Shown here one piece after another: positions 41,487-49,677 of a DNA stretch of 49,677 bases. The translations under genes and the position numbers were made by a program. This stretch comes from Bacillota bacterium. GTDB taxonomy: Bacteria; Bacillota; Clostridia; Saccharofermentanales; UBA5734. A model generated the notes under the pieces. The model made no database searches. It was not told the DNA's origin and saw only the letters and a list, made by a program, of their open reading frames with translations. Each line of letters opens with the position of its first letter. Within the stretch, counting starts at the first letter, position 1. The stretch is from positions 1 through 49,677 of the forward strand of contig JAKPNJ010000326.1 of the NCBI GenBank assembly GCA_029548445.1, given 5' to 3'.

Positions 41487-44198
41487 ATGAAGATGGACGA
41501 TTGTTCGCAAGGTATTGTTGCGCTATGTGATTATTTGCATAATCCGCTCGGCGTCAACAATCCCACCCCCAGTTTTTCCTGGCGCCTGACAGGCTCGGCT
41601 GGCCAGCAATATCAATATCAAATCCTGGTACGTGACTCGAAGGATTGCGGCAGGACGCGATCCGGCAACTGTTGGGACAGTGGCATTGTCCAGGACCATC
41701 GATCGATCGGAATCCCCTATGGCGGCCGCCCCCTGCAGAGTTGTCACCGTTATGACTGGCAGGTGTCTGTCTGGTGTGACGGGGATTCCGAACCCTGCAG
41801 GGGACCCTGGAACCATTTTGAAACTGCCATTCTGCACGATGCTGAATGGAAGGCTCTCTGGATCGAGCCCGCCACCCTGTCGCCAGGTACGACCTCGCTC
41901 ATACGAAGAAGCTTCCAAGTCGACGGCCCCCTGGACAGGGCTCGCCTATACATAAGCGGCTTGGGATATCACTATGTATGGCTGAATGGTCGACGCGTCG
42001 GGGATGGCTGGCTTGAACCCGGCTGGACCAATTACCAGAAAACCGTCCTGTATTGCGTCCATGACATTACGGAGCTGGTTGAGTCGGGTGAAAACGTCCT
42101 TGGTGTCGAAATCGGCGATGGCTGGTATGGACACCAGCATCCCAGTTTCACCCGGTACATTGGTCATCAGCCCAGCTGGCATTCCCATCCGAAGCTCCTT
42201 TTTGAAATAAGCCTGGCTTTTCAGGATGGCAGCTGCATCGTGGTGCCAAGCAGGGCCGATGGAGAAACCGTATCGACTGAAGGACCCACAGTGCGGAACA
42301 GTATCTATGACGGCGAGACCTATGATGCAACTCGAAGGATCGATGGCTGGAATGAAAGATCCCATCGCATGGACTGGAGTCGCTGGAAGCCGGTGATCCT
42401 GTCGGATCCTCCTGGCGGCATTCGAAAAGCACAGATGATGCCGCCCATTCGGACGACGGATATCCTTCCGGCGATTGGTTCGTCTCGTTCCGGACCATGC
42501 AGGACGGTTTATGATTTCGGCCAGAATATGGCCGGCGTTGTGGAGGTCAGGGTATCCGGGAAAAGAGGAGACCGGATCGTGTTGCGACATGCCGAGACAC
42601 TTGCTCCGGAAGGGCGGATCAATCAGGAGAACCTGAGGGGTGCACAGGCAACGGATATTTTTTTTCTGGAAGGCATCGGAGAGGAAACCCACGAGCCTCG
42701 CTTCACTTACCACGGATTTCGGTACGTAGAGGTCGAAGCACCCCAGGAAGTGCAGATTCACGAAATAAGGGCCAAAGTTCTGCATACGGATGTCAGACGA
42801 ACCGGCTTCTTCACATCGAGCCATGAAGAATTGAATCAATTGTATAACGCCGTGATCTGGACCGAAAGAAGCAACATGCACAGTGTCCCGACGGATTGCC
42901 CTCAGAGGGACGAGCGGATGGCCTGGCTGAACGACATGACTGTCCGCTGCGAAGCGGCAAGCATTCATTTCGACCTGGTCCATTTCTATCGAAAGTGGAT
43001 GGACGACCTGGCGGACGAACAGTCTTCTTCCGGATATGTTCCGGACACAGCCCCGTACATATATGGAGGCAATCCTGCCCAGCACATCTCGTCTTGCATG
43101 GTGCTGGTCCCGTGGCTGATGTACCTGAACTACGGCGATGAGACGACCATGAGGAAATTCTATGGGAACATGCGACGCTACCTGCTGTTTCTTGATTCCC
43201 AAACAGCGGAGGATGGCATCCTGAAGGACAAGTACTATGGTGAATGGGCTGCTCCGATTGGTGTGTGTCATGAGGAGATTGCCTGGAGCGCCTTGCCAAA
43301 GGACATCCCATCCGGTCTGGTGACAACAGGGTACCTCTACTATGTTGCACGAACAATGGAGCTGGTTGCCTCCCATCTGGACTACCCGCAGGATGTCAAT
43401 GAATATTCGGAAATCGCGAAAAAGGCGAAAGCCGCCATCAACCTCCGCTACTTTAACCTTGTGGACGGATGCTACTTTCCGGGATCCCAGGGATCCAACA
43501 TTTTTCCCCTCTATCTCGGCATTGTTCCGGATGGCCAGCATGAACGAGTCTTCCGGAATCTGCTGCAAGACCTTGTCAACCATCGACAGTATCATTTGAC
43601 TACTGGCAACCAGATGACCAAATACCTGTTTGAGGTTCTGGACCAGGGCGAAAGGAACGATGTCGCACTCGCCCTTCTGGAGAATAATGATTATCCTGGT
43701 TTCGGGTATATGCTTGCGAATGGTGCGACCACGATTTGGGAACGCTGGGAGAGACTCGAGGGAGGGGGTATGAACTCCCACAACCATCCCATGCATGGGG
43801 CCTTCTCGTCTTGGTTCTACAAGACTCTTGGCGGGATCCGGCTGGATCGTTCGGGGGGCATTCTCCAGGGATTGCGCCTGGAGCCCCAAACGGAAATTGG
43901 CCTTGACTTTGTCGCTGTCGAATATGAGTCTGTCAAGGGCCCGATTCGCATGGCATGGCGAAAGCAGGAAGGCTCGATCCACCACTCCATGGAAATACCC
44001 TGGAACTTGCCTGCCGTTTTTGTCCTGAAACTGCCGGCGAATCCCTTCCGGATCGAGATGGATGGGAGGGAGATCGTCTTCGAAGGTTCCGACGCCAATG
44101 CGCCAGACGGGATCACGTGCCGGATGAATGAGTCAGGGGAAAAATTGATTTTCAGCATTCCATCCGGCCAGCATGACATCGTATTGCTGACAGGATAG
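41487..44198 (+). CDS. Alpha-L-rhamnosidase, glycoside hydrolase family 78
   Basis: This 903-residue enzyme starts at ATG 41487 (GGGAG 8 bp upstream). Order: an N-terminal fibronectin-like region (ALCDYLHNPLGVNNPTPSFSW), a carbohydrate-binding-like domain with GLGYHYVWLNGRRVGDGWLEPGWTNY (split) and EIGDGWYGH, a linker domain (YDFGQNMAGVVEVRV), the alpha/alpha-barrel catalytic domain (about 440-800) and a C-terminal beta-sandwich. DCPQRDERMAWLND holds the expected general acid Glu476; GATTIWERWE holds the expected base Glu752. It inverts the anomeric centre while freeing terminal alpha-L-rhamnose. There is no signal peptide, so it should act in the cytoplasm on imported rhamnosides and feed RhaA. 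Confidence 0.94.
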   Translation: MKMDDCSQGIVALCDYLHNPLGVNNPTPSFSWRLTGSAGQQYQYQILVRDSKDCGRTRSGNCWDSGIVQDHRSIGIPYGGRPLQSCHRYDWQVSVWCDGDSEPCRGPWNHFETAILHDAEWKALWIEPATLSPGTTSLIRRSFQVDGPLDRARLYISGLGYHYVWLNGRRVGDGWLEPGWTNYQKTVLYCVHDITELVESGENVLGVEIGDGWYGHQHPSFTRYIGHQPSWHSHPKLLFEISLAFQDGSCIVVPSRADGETVSTEGPTVRNSIYDGETYDATRRIDGWNERSHRMDWSRWKPVILSDPPGGIRKAQMMPPIRTTDILPAIGSSRSGPCRTVYDFGQNMAGVVEVRVSGKRGDRIVLRHAETLAPEGRINQENLRGAQATDIFFLEGIGEETHEPRFTYHGFRYVEVEAPQEVQIHEIRAKVLHTDVRRTGFFTSSHEELNQLYNAVIWTERSNMHSVPTDCPQRDERMAWLNDMTVRCEAASIHFDLVHFYRKWMDDLADEQSSSGYVPDTAPYIYGGNPAQHISSCMVLVPWLMYLNYGDETTMRKFYGNMRRYLLFLDSQTAEDGILKDKYYGEWAAPIGVCHEEIAWSALPKDIPSGLVTTGYLYYVARTMELVASHLDYPQDVNEYSEIAKKAKAAINLRYFNLVDGCYFPGSQGSNIFPLYLGIVPDGQHERVFRNLLQDLVNHRQYHLTTGNQMTKYLFEVLDQGERNDVALALLENNDYPGFGYMLANGATTIWERWERLEGGGMNSHNHPMHGAFSSWFYKTLGGIRLDRSGGILQGLRLEPQTEIGLDFVAVEYESVKGPIRMAWRKQEGSIHHSMEIPWNLPAVFVLKLPANPFRIEMDGREIVFEGSDANAPDGITCRMNESGEKLIFSIPSGQHDIVLLTG

Positions 44199-44254
44199 GA
44201 ATGGATTGCGTTCCGTTTCGGCCACATGTCGGGTGAAAGTGTAGGTTCTGCAGT

Positions 44255-45457
44255 ATGGTCAACGACCGGGCCAATCACATCTGGGTCGATAATTCGCGAC
44301 ACAGGATTCCGGATCACCAGGCACCCCGGCTTCTGGACGAGCAGACTGGCTGGATCCGGAACGAAAGGGATGTCCTGACCGGTTTTTACAGTATGTATCA
44401 ACCGGAAGTCATTGCCGTGGAGGACTCGGAATATCCATACCGCATGTGGTTCATGGGGTGGGCTTACAATCAGCTCAACGAGCCTGCAGTTCTACCGGAT
44501 GGCAGTGATTATCCGGGGTGGCCCGGTGGTGATGCAATTTTTACAGCCCGCTCCAGGAACCTTGACGACTGGGAGGTCTATGCGAAATATTCGAACGGAA
44601 CAGGCGATCCATACTGGGATACAAGGCAGAAAACCACAGACTGGGTTCCGGTACTGACTTGCCAGAACACCTGGTATGACGATTTCCATGTCGGTGATCC
44701 TTCCATTGTATATGACGGCGGTCTGTTCTACATGGCATACTCGGCGATGGGAACCGACAAGCCCAATCCCGAAGAGGAATTTCCCTGGAGCGATAATGCA
44801 GCCTGCATCATGGGTGCGATCTCAACGGATGGAATCCACTGGAAACGAAGCAAGGAACCCTTGCTGATCTGGGAGAACGAATACGGTTTCGACGAAACCA
44901 GATACCGGGATCAATATCGGGGAGGATATCAGCGGCCGTCTCTCATGTATGAGGACAACCGTTGGAAGATATGGTATGACTTTGAGGCAGGACCGACGAA
45001 TCGCGTGTCCATCGGGTATGCAGAAAACCAGGGCGATTTCTTGTCGCCGGATGACTGGCACAGGAAGACCGGTGATGATACACCCCTGATCTCCCATTGG
45101 GTTGATTTTGATGTCGTTCGGATCGGATCGATCTATTATGCATATGGAGATCCCTTCCTGGCGACCTGTGGAATCCATGATCCTCAACTGGTCGACTATG
45201 ATGCGAACTGGTCCAGGCGCCAGATTGTCGAAGCACAATCGTATGACGGGATACATTGGGTGACAACTGGGTATTTCCGGCCTGACCGTGATTGCCCTGC
45301 GAACCAGATCCCGCAGGTCTTTCTGGACCATGATCGACAGCGGGTCTGCCTATTCTATGCGACACAGCGCGGGATCCGGCCGGACGGATCGTATGACTGG
45401 CGATGGAGCGGGTTTCGATATATGACACGCGATCTCTCCTGCTATATCGTTCGGTAA
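44255..45457 (+). CDS. Cytoplasmic beta-propeller protein, glycosidase-like (GH43/GH32 superfamily-type)
   Basis: This 400-residue protein has no signal peptide. It is a predicted five-bladed propeller built of repeats such as YPYRMWFMGWA, DAIFTARSRNLDDWEVY, HVGDPSIVYDGGLFYMAYS, ISTDGIHWKRS, PSLMYEDNRWKIWYDF and YGDPFLATCG. Asp148 in HVGDPS resembles the D-P-S motif of clan GH-F/GH-J glycosidases. I cannot assign a CAZy family. It is closely related over its whole length to the core of the lipoprotein at 46775-48520 (shared strings include WYDDFHVGDPSIVY and FMAYSAMGTDKP with single changes). The ribosome site (TAGGT) is weak. The substrate is presumably the oligosaccharide left by, or made for, the rhamnosidase. 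Confidence 0.75.
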   Translation: MVNDRANHIWVDNSRHRIPDHQAPRLLDEQTGWIRNERDVLTGFYSMYQPEVIAVEDSEYPYRMWFMGWAYNQLNEPAVLPDGSDYPGWPGGDAIFTARSRNLDDWEVYAKYSNGTGDPYWDTRQKTTDWVPVLTCQNTWYDDFHVGDPSIVYDGGLFYMAYSAMGTDKPNPEEEFPWSDNAACIMGAISTDGIHWKRSKEPLLIWENEYGFDETRYRDQYRGGYQRPSLMYEDNRWKIWYDFEAGPTNRVSIGYAENQGDFLSPDDWHRKTGDDTPLISHWVDFDVVRIGSIYYAYGDPFLATCGIHDPQLVDYDANWSRRQIVEAQSYDGIHWVTTGYFRPDRDCPANQIPQVFLDHDRQRVCLFYATQRGIRPDGSYDWRWSGFRYMTRDLSCYIVR

Positions 45458-45524
45458 GATTGCCTGCTGTCCTGGACCGTTCCATCCTGGGACCTTTGCC
45501 ATTGCAATGCTAGGAGAATCCTGA

Positions 45525-46763
45525 ATGAAGAGAATCGAACAGACCCTGTCCGTTCCGGTCCTGGACCATTTCGATGTTGTCGTTGCCGGAGGAGGACCAG
45601 CCGGAATCGGGGCTTCAATCCGGTCGGCGCGATTGGGAATGAGGACGCTGCTTGTCGAGCGCTACGGGTTTTTGGGAGGCATGTGGACGGCCGGTTTTGT
45701 CAATCCGATCCATGACTCCTGGAACAAGGATGGTGTCGTCCGGGAACTGATCGGGAACTTGAAGGATCGGAACGCATGGGGTGGATTTTATGGAATGTGT
45801 TTCGATTTCGAATGGATGAAGCGGGTCCTTGACCAGATGATCCATGACAGCGGGGTCTCTCTTCTGTTGCACACATGGATCGCGGATGCCTGGATTCAGG
45901 GAGATGCCATCCGTGGAATCATCGTCGAGAACAAGAGCGGACGAACCGCCATCTCGGCACGGATCGTGATTGACTGTACTGGCGATGGAGATGTCGCCTT
46001 CCATGCCGGGGCGCCCCATTTTCTGGGGCGACCGAAAGACGGACTATGCCAACCCATGTCCACAATTTTTATACTGGGGAATATCGAGTATCGGCAAGGC
46101 GACTCGCATGATGTCGCCAAAATGGTCAGGGATGCCTTGCTGGAATGTCCCGAAGAGTTCGATCCGACATATACCCGCCCCTATATCATCCAGCTGCCAA
46201 ATCCGGGACGGGTTGTGGTGGAGTGGGTGCATGTCCGAAACAAGTTGGGAACGAACGCCGATCAGCTCACATCGGCTGAAATCGAGGGAAGGGCCCACGT
46301 TTTCCGAATCATAGATTTCATGAAAAGACGACTTCCACTCTTCAGGGATGTCGAATTGTTGGCGATCGCACCCCAGATCGGCGTTCGGGAAACCCGGAGA
46401 ATCCAGGGGCTATATACTCTGACACAGGAAGACTGTGTTCATGGCGCCCAGTTCGATGATGGCATCGTCAATGTCGAGTTCAACCTGGATATCCACCAAC
46501 CGGATGGGATCGACCAGGATAACCTGGACGTGAAACCGTACCAAATCCCGTACCGGTGCCTGGTGCCCGTCTCTCTGGACGGGCTCCTGACGGCAGGACG
46601 CTGCATTTCCGGAACCCATGAAGCCCACTCCTCCTACAGGGTCACGGCCAATTGCATGGCCATGGGCGAGGCTGCCGGCATTGCCGCCGCGTTGGCATGC
46701 CAGGGAGGGATGCGTCTTCGGGATATCGATACATCGGAGCTTCGGGCAATCCTGAATATGTAG
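45525..46763 (+). CDS. FAD-dependent oxidoreductase
   Basis: The protein has 412 residues. The dinucleotide-binding motif VVVAGGGPAGIGA lies at residues 18-30, with the acidic end VERYGFLGGMWTAG at 44-57. CTGDGDVAFHAGAPH is the second FAD strand, and LLTAGRCISGTHEAHSSYRVTANCMAMGEAAGIAAALA (split: LLTAGRCISGTHEAHSSYR, MAMGEAAGIAAAL) is the C-terminal FAD-closing segment. It belongs to the FAD_oxidored (PF12831-like) group often found next to polysaccharide-degradation genes, where substrates are mostly unknown. It has no secretion signal. The gene is flanked on both sides by the paralogous propeller genes. Confidence 0.88.
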   Translation: MKRIEQTLSVPVLDHFDVVVAGGGPAGIGASIRSARLGMRTLLVERYGFLGGMWTAGFVNPIHDSWNKDGVVRELIGNLKDRNAWGGFYGMCFDFEWMKRVLDQMIHDSGVSLLLHTWIADAWIQGDAIRGIIVENKSGRTAISARIVIDCTGDGDVAFHAGAPHFLGRPKDGLCQPMSTIFILGNIEYRQGDSHDVAKMVRDALLECPEEFDPTYTRPYIIQLPNPGRVVVEWVHVRNKLGTNADQLTSAEIEGRAHVFRIIDFMKRRLPLFRDVELLAIAPQIGVRETRRIQGLYTLTQEDCVHGAQFDDGIVNVEFNLDIHQPDGIDQDNLDVKPYQIPYRCLVPVSLDGLLTAGRCISGTHEAHSSYRVTANCMAMGEAAGIAAALACQGGMRLRDIDTSELRAILNM

Positions 46764-46774
46764 GAGGTCAGTTC

Positions 46775-48520
46775 ATGAAGGTCTTTTCCGGAATTCAGCT
46801 CCAACGCATGCGAATCATCCTCTCCTGCGTCATTTTCCTGATCACGGTCTCCAACACGGCAACCCTGGCCGGTTGTCAGCAGTCTGTCACTGAACCAGTT
46901 CTCGCAAGTCCAACAGCCTGTTGCAGCGCCACTCCCCACAATGCAACAGGAGAGCCAATGGTTTCCGCAATCGTATCTCCTGATTCGGACTGCGCGCAGG
47001 GGCATATTGATGTCGATGACTCTGCCTACGAGATTCCAAACCAGGTGCGTCCGCCTTTGCTGTCAGAGCAGGATGGCTGGGTGCGAAACGAGAGAAATTG
47101 CGTGTCCGGCTTTTACAGCATGTACCAGCCAGAGGTAATCAGGGTCAACGATACCGAGTACCCATATCGGATGTGGTTCATGGGGTGGGCTTACAATACG
47201 AACAACGATCTGGAAATCCTTGGGGATGGGACTGTATATGAAGGATATCCTGGTGGGGATGCGATCTTTCTCGCCCGGTCCAAGGACCTTGATGAATGGC
47301 AAGTGTATAGCCGAAGCAACAACGGATCAGGTGCCATATACTGGGATCGTGCAGAAACCGTTCGAGACTGGGTGCCGGTCCTGACATGCCAGGACGTATG
47401 GTATGACGATTTCCATGTCGGAGATCCATCCATTGTCTATCAGAACGGGACATACTTCATGGCCTACTCCGCCATGGGAACCGACAAACCGGATGATGAG
47501 TACGCATATGCATGGCAGGATGCCGCATACTGCATTATGGGGGCTGTATCAAGCGACGGGATCAATTGGGTCCGCAGCCAGGAGCCTCTCCTGATCTGGG
47601 AAGGAGAGTACGGAGCCGATGAGAATATCCAGCGAAGCGCTGATAACGATACGTACTATGGAATGTACCAACGCCCCTCTTTAATGTATGAGGATGGCAA
47701 ATGGAAGATGTGGTTCGATTACTGGGCAGGCTATCGTTCCGGCAACGGCACTTCCGTCGGGTACGCAGAGAACGACGGTGATTTTCTCGATAGTACCGCA
47801 TGGGATCGAAAAACGGGCGACACCACGCCGTTGCTCCGGCAGTTCGTCGATCTCGATGTGGTCAGGATCGGACGCGTCTATTATGGCTATGGAGATCCGT
47901 TTCTTGGCGCCCATCGGATTGCCGATCCCGAAATCAAGCGCGAGAGTCCCGAATGGTCGATGCGCCAGATCGTCGAGGTCCAGTCCTATGATGGAATCGA
48001 ATGGTCTGTAACCGGATATTTCAGGCCGGACGAAGGGTACCCGGCGAACCAGGTGCCCCAGGTCTTCATTGACCATGATGGCCAGCGGATCCTGCTCTTC
48101 TATGCTACCCAGCGCGGACGAAGGGAGAGCAGCGTTTATGATTGGCGCTGGGATACCCTTCGATACATGTACCGGCCGCTTTCTGCCTATGGGAATCTAA
48201 TTGGAACAGTATCACCCGTACCACCCTCTTCGAGTCAATCGCCTCCCACGCCAACCATTTCCAATCCACTGCCGACCGCAACTCCGGATCCGAGCCAGGC
48301 CGTTACGCTGACCGAAGCGGCGGTTTCTCCTACCTCGATCGGCGAGCCATCCGCAACGACGGGCGCCATGGCAACGCCGACAGAATCCATAAGCGGGAAT
48401 CCCACGGAACCGGTCCGCCCTGCGCGTAACCAGGGCCTGCTTGTGATGCTGATCGCAGTCTCGGTCATGGGCACTGTCCTTGCAGCCATGTACCTGTTGC
48501 GACGAAATCGGACAAACTGA
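46775..48520 (+). CDS. Surface beta-propeller lipoprotein, paralogue of the cytoplasmic propeller, with C-terminal membrane anchor
   Basis: The protein has 581 residues; ATG 46775 follows TAGGAGGTCA. The signal peptide ends TLAGC (Cys34). The propeller core, about residues 75-480, repeats the plan of the protein at 44255-45457: YPYRMWFMGWAYN, DAIFLARSKDLDEWQVY, WYDDFHVGDPSIVY, SLMYEDGKWKMWFDYW, YGDPFLGAHR, QVPQVFIDHDGQR. A Pro/Thr/Ser linker of about 80 residues follows, then a membrane helix (GLLVMLIAVSVMGTVLAAMYLL) and RRNRTN. It therefore carries both a lipid anchor and a transmembrane anchor. It would face the outside and could bind or cut the sugar before import. Confidence 0.8.
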   Translation: MKVFSGIQLQRMRIILSCVIFLITVSNTATLAGCQQSVTEPVLASPTACCSATPHNATGEPMVSAIVSPDSDCAQGHIDVDDSAYEIPNQVRPPLLSEQDGWVRNERNCVSGFYSMYQPEVIRVNDTEYPYRMWFMGWAYNTNNDLEILGDGTVYEGYPGGDAIFLARSKDLDEWQVYSRSNNGSGAIYWDRAETVRDWVPVLTCQDVWYDDFHVGDPSIVYQNGTYFMAYSAMGTDKPDDEYAYAWQDAAYCIMGAVSSDGINWVRSQEPLLIWEGEYGADENIQRSADNDTYYGMYQRPSLMYEDGKWKMWFDYWAGYRSGNGTSVGYAENDGDFLDSTAWDRKTGDTTPLLRQFVDLDVVRIGRVYYGYGDPFLGAHRIADPEIKRESPEWSMRQIVEVQSYDGIEWSVTGYFRPDEGYPANQVPQVFIDHDGQRILLFYATQRGRRESSVYDWRWDTLRYMYRPLSAYGNLIGTVSPVPPSSSQSPPTPTISNPLPTATPDPSQAVTLTEAAVSPTSIGEPSATTGAMATPTESISGNPTEPVRPARNQGLLVMLIAVSVMGTVLAAMYLLRRNRTN

Positions 48521-48568
48521 ACTCGCCAGGGCAGCTGGTCATTCCGGTCAACATCACAGATAGACAAG

Positions 48569-48633
48569 GTTAGGATTATGCAAGGAACTGGTTAGGCGAG
48601 TACATGGACTTTGTACGTGGCGGATTCTACAAT
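48569..48633 (+). promoter_or_regulatory. Shared regulatory promoter element, copy facing the sorted surface protein
   Basis: GTTAG (48569-48573), TGCA (48579-48582), GTTAG (48591-48595), 4 bp, GTACATGGACT with TGGACT (48605-48610) as -35, 17 bp, TACAAT (48628-48633). It leaves a leader of about 90 nt before the ATG at 48728. Confidence 0.75.
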
Positions 48634-48727
48634 TTGACCATGAGGCAGGCCTTTCGAGGTCACGTCCATTGGTTCCGGGGGTTGTCGTGCCTGTACGCAT
48701 TCGAGGAGAAAGGGAGAGGAGTTGTAC

Positions 48728-49426
48728 ATGAAAAGGAAGTATCGGGTGATTGTCTGGTGTATTGCTCTCGTGGTCATCATGTCCCTGATGTCGGGCGCAA
48801 GCTTCGCAGCCGGTGAAAATGAGCTGACCATCATTCCGCCTGCATTTGATTTTGATGGAAAAGGTGTCACGGATTGGGGCTCCTACAAGGCGATCGATAT
48901 TTTTTGCAACAATGTCCTGACTGACCTGGCCTATGGTGCGGATATCGGCGTCCTGAATGATTACATCACCATTAATGGCGTTCTGCTGAGTTTTCGGGCC
49001 AGCAAGGATGCATCCCTGGGTCTCGGCGACATGTCCGGGTTGTATGACAGGTCCGTCGCGCTGAACGTCCTGGACAGCAAAAGCTTCAGAATCTTCTATT
49101 GCGGTGGAGGGACCGGGGACCTGAATCCTGATGCAGAGAACATCGTCGTATTCGCCGCGAATATGCCTGTGGGTGCAGGAACGCTCGGCAGAACCATCAC
49201 GATGGTCATGGATCCTGCGACTGGTGTCTGGACGGAGGAAGTCGAACCGACGACTGCCCCAACGGAACAGCCGACAGATCAGCCGACTCAGCCACCTGAA
49301 GCGACAGCCACAACAGCCCCAACCGACGGCGAGAACCCTACCACCGGAGATCCCGGACAACTCCTGGTCCTTGGGCTGCCACTTGCATCTGCCGCACTCC
49401 TGGTCACAATGCGGAAGAAACGCTGA
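48728..49426 (+). CDS. Secreted protein with NPTTG-type cell-wall sorting signal
   Basis: The protein has 232 residues. ATG 48728 is preceded by AGAGGAG. Signal peptide: MKRKYRVIVWCIALVVIMSL, with a likely cut after SGASFAA. Residues about 30-170 form an unrecognised beta-rich domain (LTIIPPAFDFDGKGVTDWG, YITINGVLLSFRASKD, FRIFYCGGGTGDLNPDAENIV). A Pro/Thr/Gln linker leads to NPTTGD (203-208), a hydrophobic stretch and MRKKR, the layout of a sortase substrate. No sortase gene is in the window. It is alone behind its own copy of the shared promoter element and is followed by two hairpins. The role may be sugar binding or wall display in the rhamnoside system; this is inference. Confidence 0.8.
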   Translation: MKRKYRVIVWCIALVVIMSLMSGASFAAGENELTIIPPAFDFDGKGVTDWGSYKAIDIFCNNVLTDLAYGADIGVLNDYITINGVLLSFRASKDASLGLGDMSGLYDRSVALNVLDSKSFRIFYCGGGTGDLNPDAENIVVFAANMPVGAGTLGRTITMVMDPATGVWTEEVEPTTAPTEQPTDQPTQPPEATATTAPTDGENPTTGDPGQLLVLGLPLASAALLVTMRKKR

Positions 49427-49470
49427 TCGACTGATCTGTTGTAGAATTCTGACCATTCCGGATTTTGTAC

Positions 49471-49501
49471 GAAGGCGTCCGCTGGCAAGGCGGACGCCTT
49501 C
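49471..49501 (+). terminator. Hairpin downstream of the sorted surface protein gene
   Basis: A perfect 12-bp stem (GAAGGCGTCCGC at 49471-49482 with GCGGACGCCTTC at 49490-49501) with a 7-nt loop. It has only a short TC run after it, so it is a weak terminator or an RNA-stabilising stem. Confidence 0.55.
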
Positions 49502-49578
49502 TCATAGGAGTTCCGGATCGATGGATATGGGTACTTCTACTCGAGTTTGACAGTTTGAAGGGATAGCAAAATCCCGGA

Positions 49579-49615
49579 AGCCCCTGTAATCAATAGGATT
49601 ACAGGGGCTTTTTTT
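49579..49615 (+). terminator. Strong rho-independent terminator
   Basis: A 13-bp perfect stem (AGCCCCTGTAATC at 49579-49591 with GATTACAGGGGCT at 49597-49609), 5-nt loop and a run of seven T. It lies 78 bp beyond the first hairpin and closes the rhamnose island's last unit. Confidence 0.88.
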
Positions 49616-49624
49616 GTCCGTAAG

Positions 49625-49653
49625 TTTCCGCAATAATAGTGACACGGTATATA
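49625..49653 (+). promoter_or_regulatory. Possible promoter at the right edge
   Basis: TTTCCG (49625-49630), 17 bp, TATATA (49648-49653) in A+T-rich DNA, facing out of the window. The gene it would serve is not visible. Confidence 0.4.
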
Positions 49654-49677
49654 TATAGAAGCTTGTAATATGAATAA

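Noticed and set aside
41946-43985. Minus-strand open frame of 679 codons opposite the rhamnosidase gene
   Set aside because: Long for this lower-G+C region, but no motif, no ribosome site, and the plus-strand GH78 motifs are unambiguous.

Overview
The window looks like a chromosomal piece of a carbohydrate-degrading, Gram-positive-type anaerobe of the Clostridia/Firmicutes grade, with high G+C in its left half. The evidence is a SigI-type sigma factor paired with an RsgI-type anti-sigma factor, many lipoboxes followed by Pro/Thr linkers, a C-terminal NPTTG-type cell-wall sorting signal, a VanX-like dipeptidase with an L,D-transpeptidase, and sugar ABC importers of the LplB/YtcP kind with lipoprotein binding proteins. 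No rRNA, tRNA, integrase, transposase or CRISPR array was seen. Species cannot be named from this sequence.

Left half (1 to about 26.7 kb, very G+C-rich). 1-9.6 kb is a sugar and sugar-acid catabolic neighbourhood: two Gfo/Idh/MocA oxidoreductases, a TIM-barrel isomerase, a GH29 alpha-L-fucosidase, a URO-D family protein, an FG-GAP/VCBS propeller protein, an AraC regulator, a HAD phosphatase and a ManD/RspA-type sugar-acid dehydratase. 9.8-14.0 kb is an operon with a PlsY-like membrane protein and a MacB/FtsX-type ABC exporter, followed by a thioredoxin-like protein and a second TIM-barrel isomerase. 15.7-17.7 kb is the rsgI-sigI pair. 17.9-20.3 kb holds a DUF4143-type ATPase preceded by a phased inverted-repeat array, and a uridine-kinase-like protein. 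20.5-22.9 kb is a two-gene cell-wall operon (L,D-transpeptidase, D-Ala-D-Ala dipeptidase). 22.9-26.6 kb is an MBOAT/AlgJ O-acetylation operon with a lipoprotein.

Right half (about 26.7-49.7 kb, visibly lower G+C and more relaxed third codon positions) is a coherent L-rhamnose / rhamnoside utilisation island: divergent rhaA; a giant binding lipoprotein with two permeases; an NHL-repeat protein, a YIP1-family protein and a DUF5696 lipoprotein; a second permease pair; a second binding lipoprotein; a GH78 alpha-L-rhamnosidase; two paralogous beta-propeller proteins (one apparently cytoplasmic, one surface lipoprotein) flanking an FAD oxidoreductase; and a sortase-type surface protein. No ABC ATPase gene accompanies the two importers, so a shared MsmX-type ATPase elsewhere is implied.

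The strongest new signal is a composite promoter element found four times in this half and nowhere else I looked: GTTAG, about 22 bp later GTTAG again, a central TGCA, then exactly 4 bp and (G/T)TA(C/T)ATGG overlapping a -35 box, with a -10 box 16-18 bp further on. It faces rhaA, the first importer operon, the second binding protein/rhamnosidase operon, and the sorted surface protein. This defines a candidate rhamnose regulon whose activator is not in the window.
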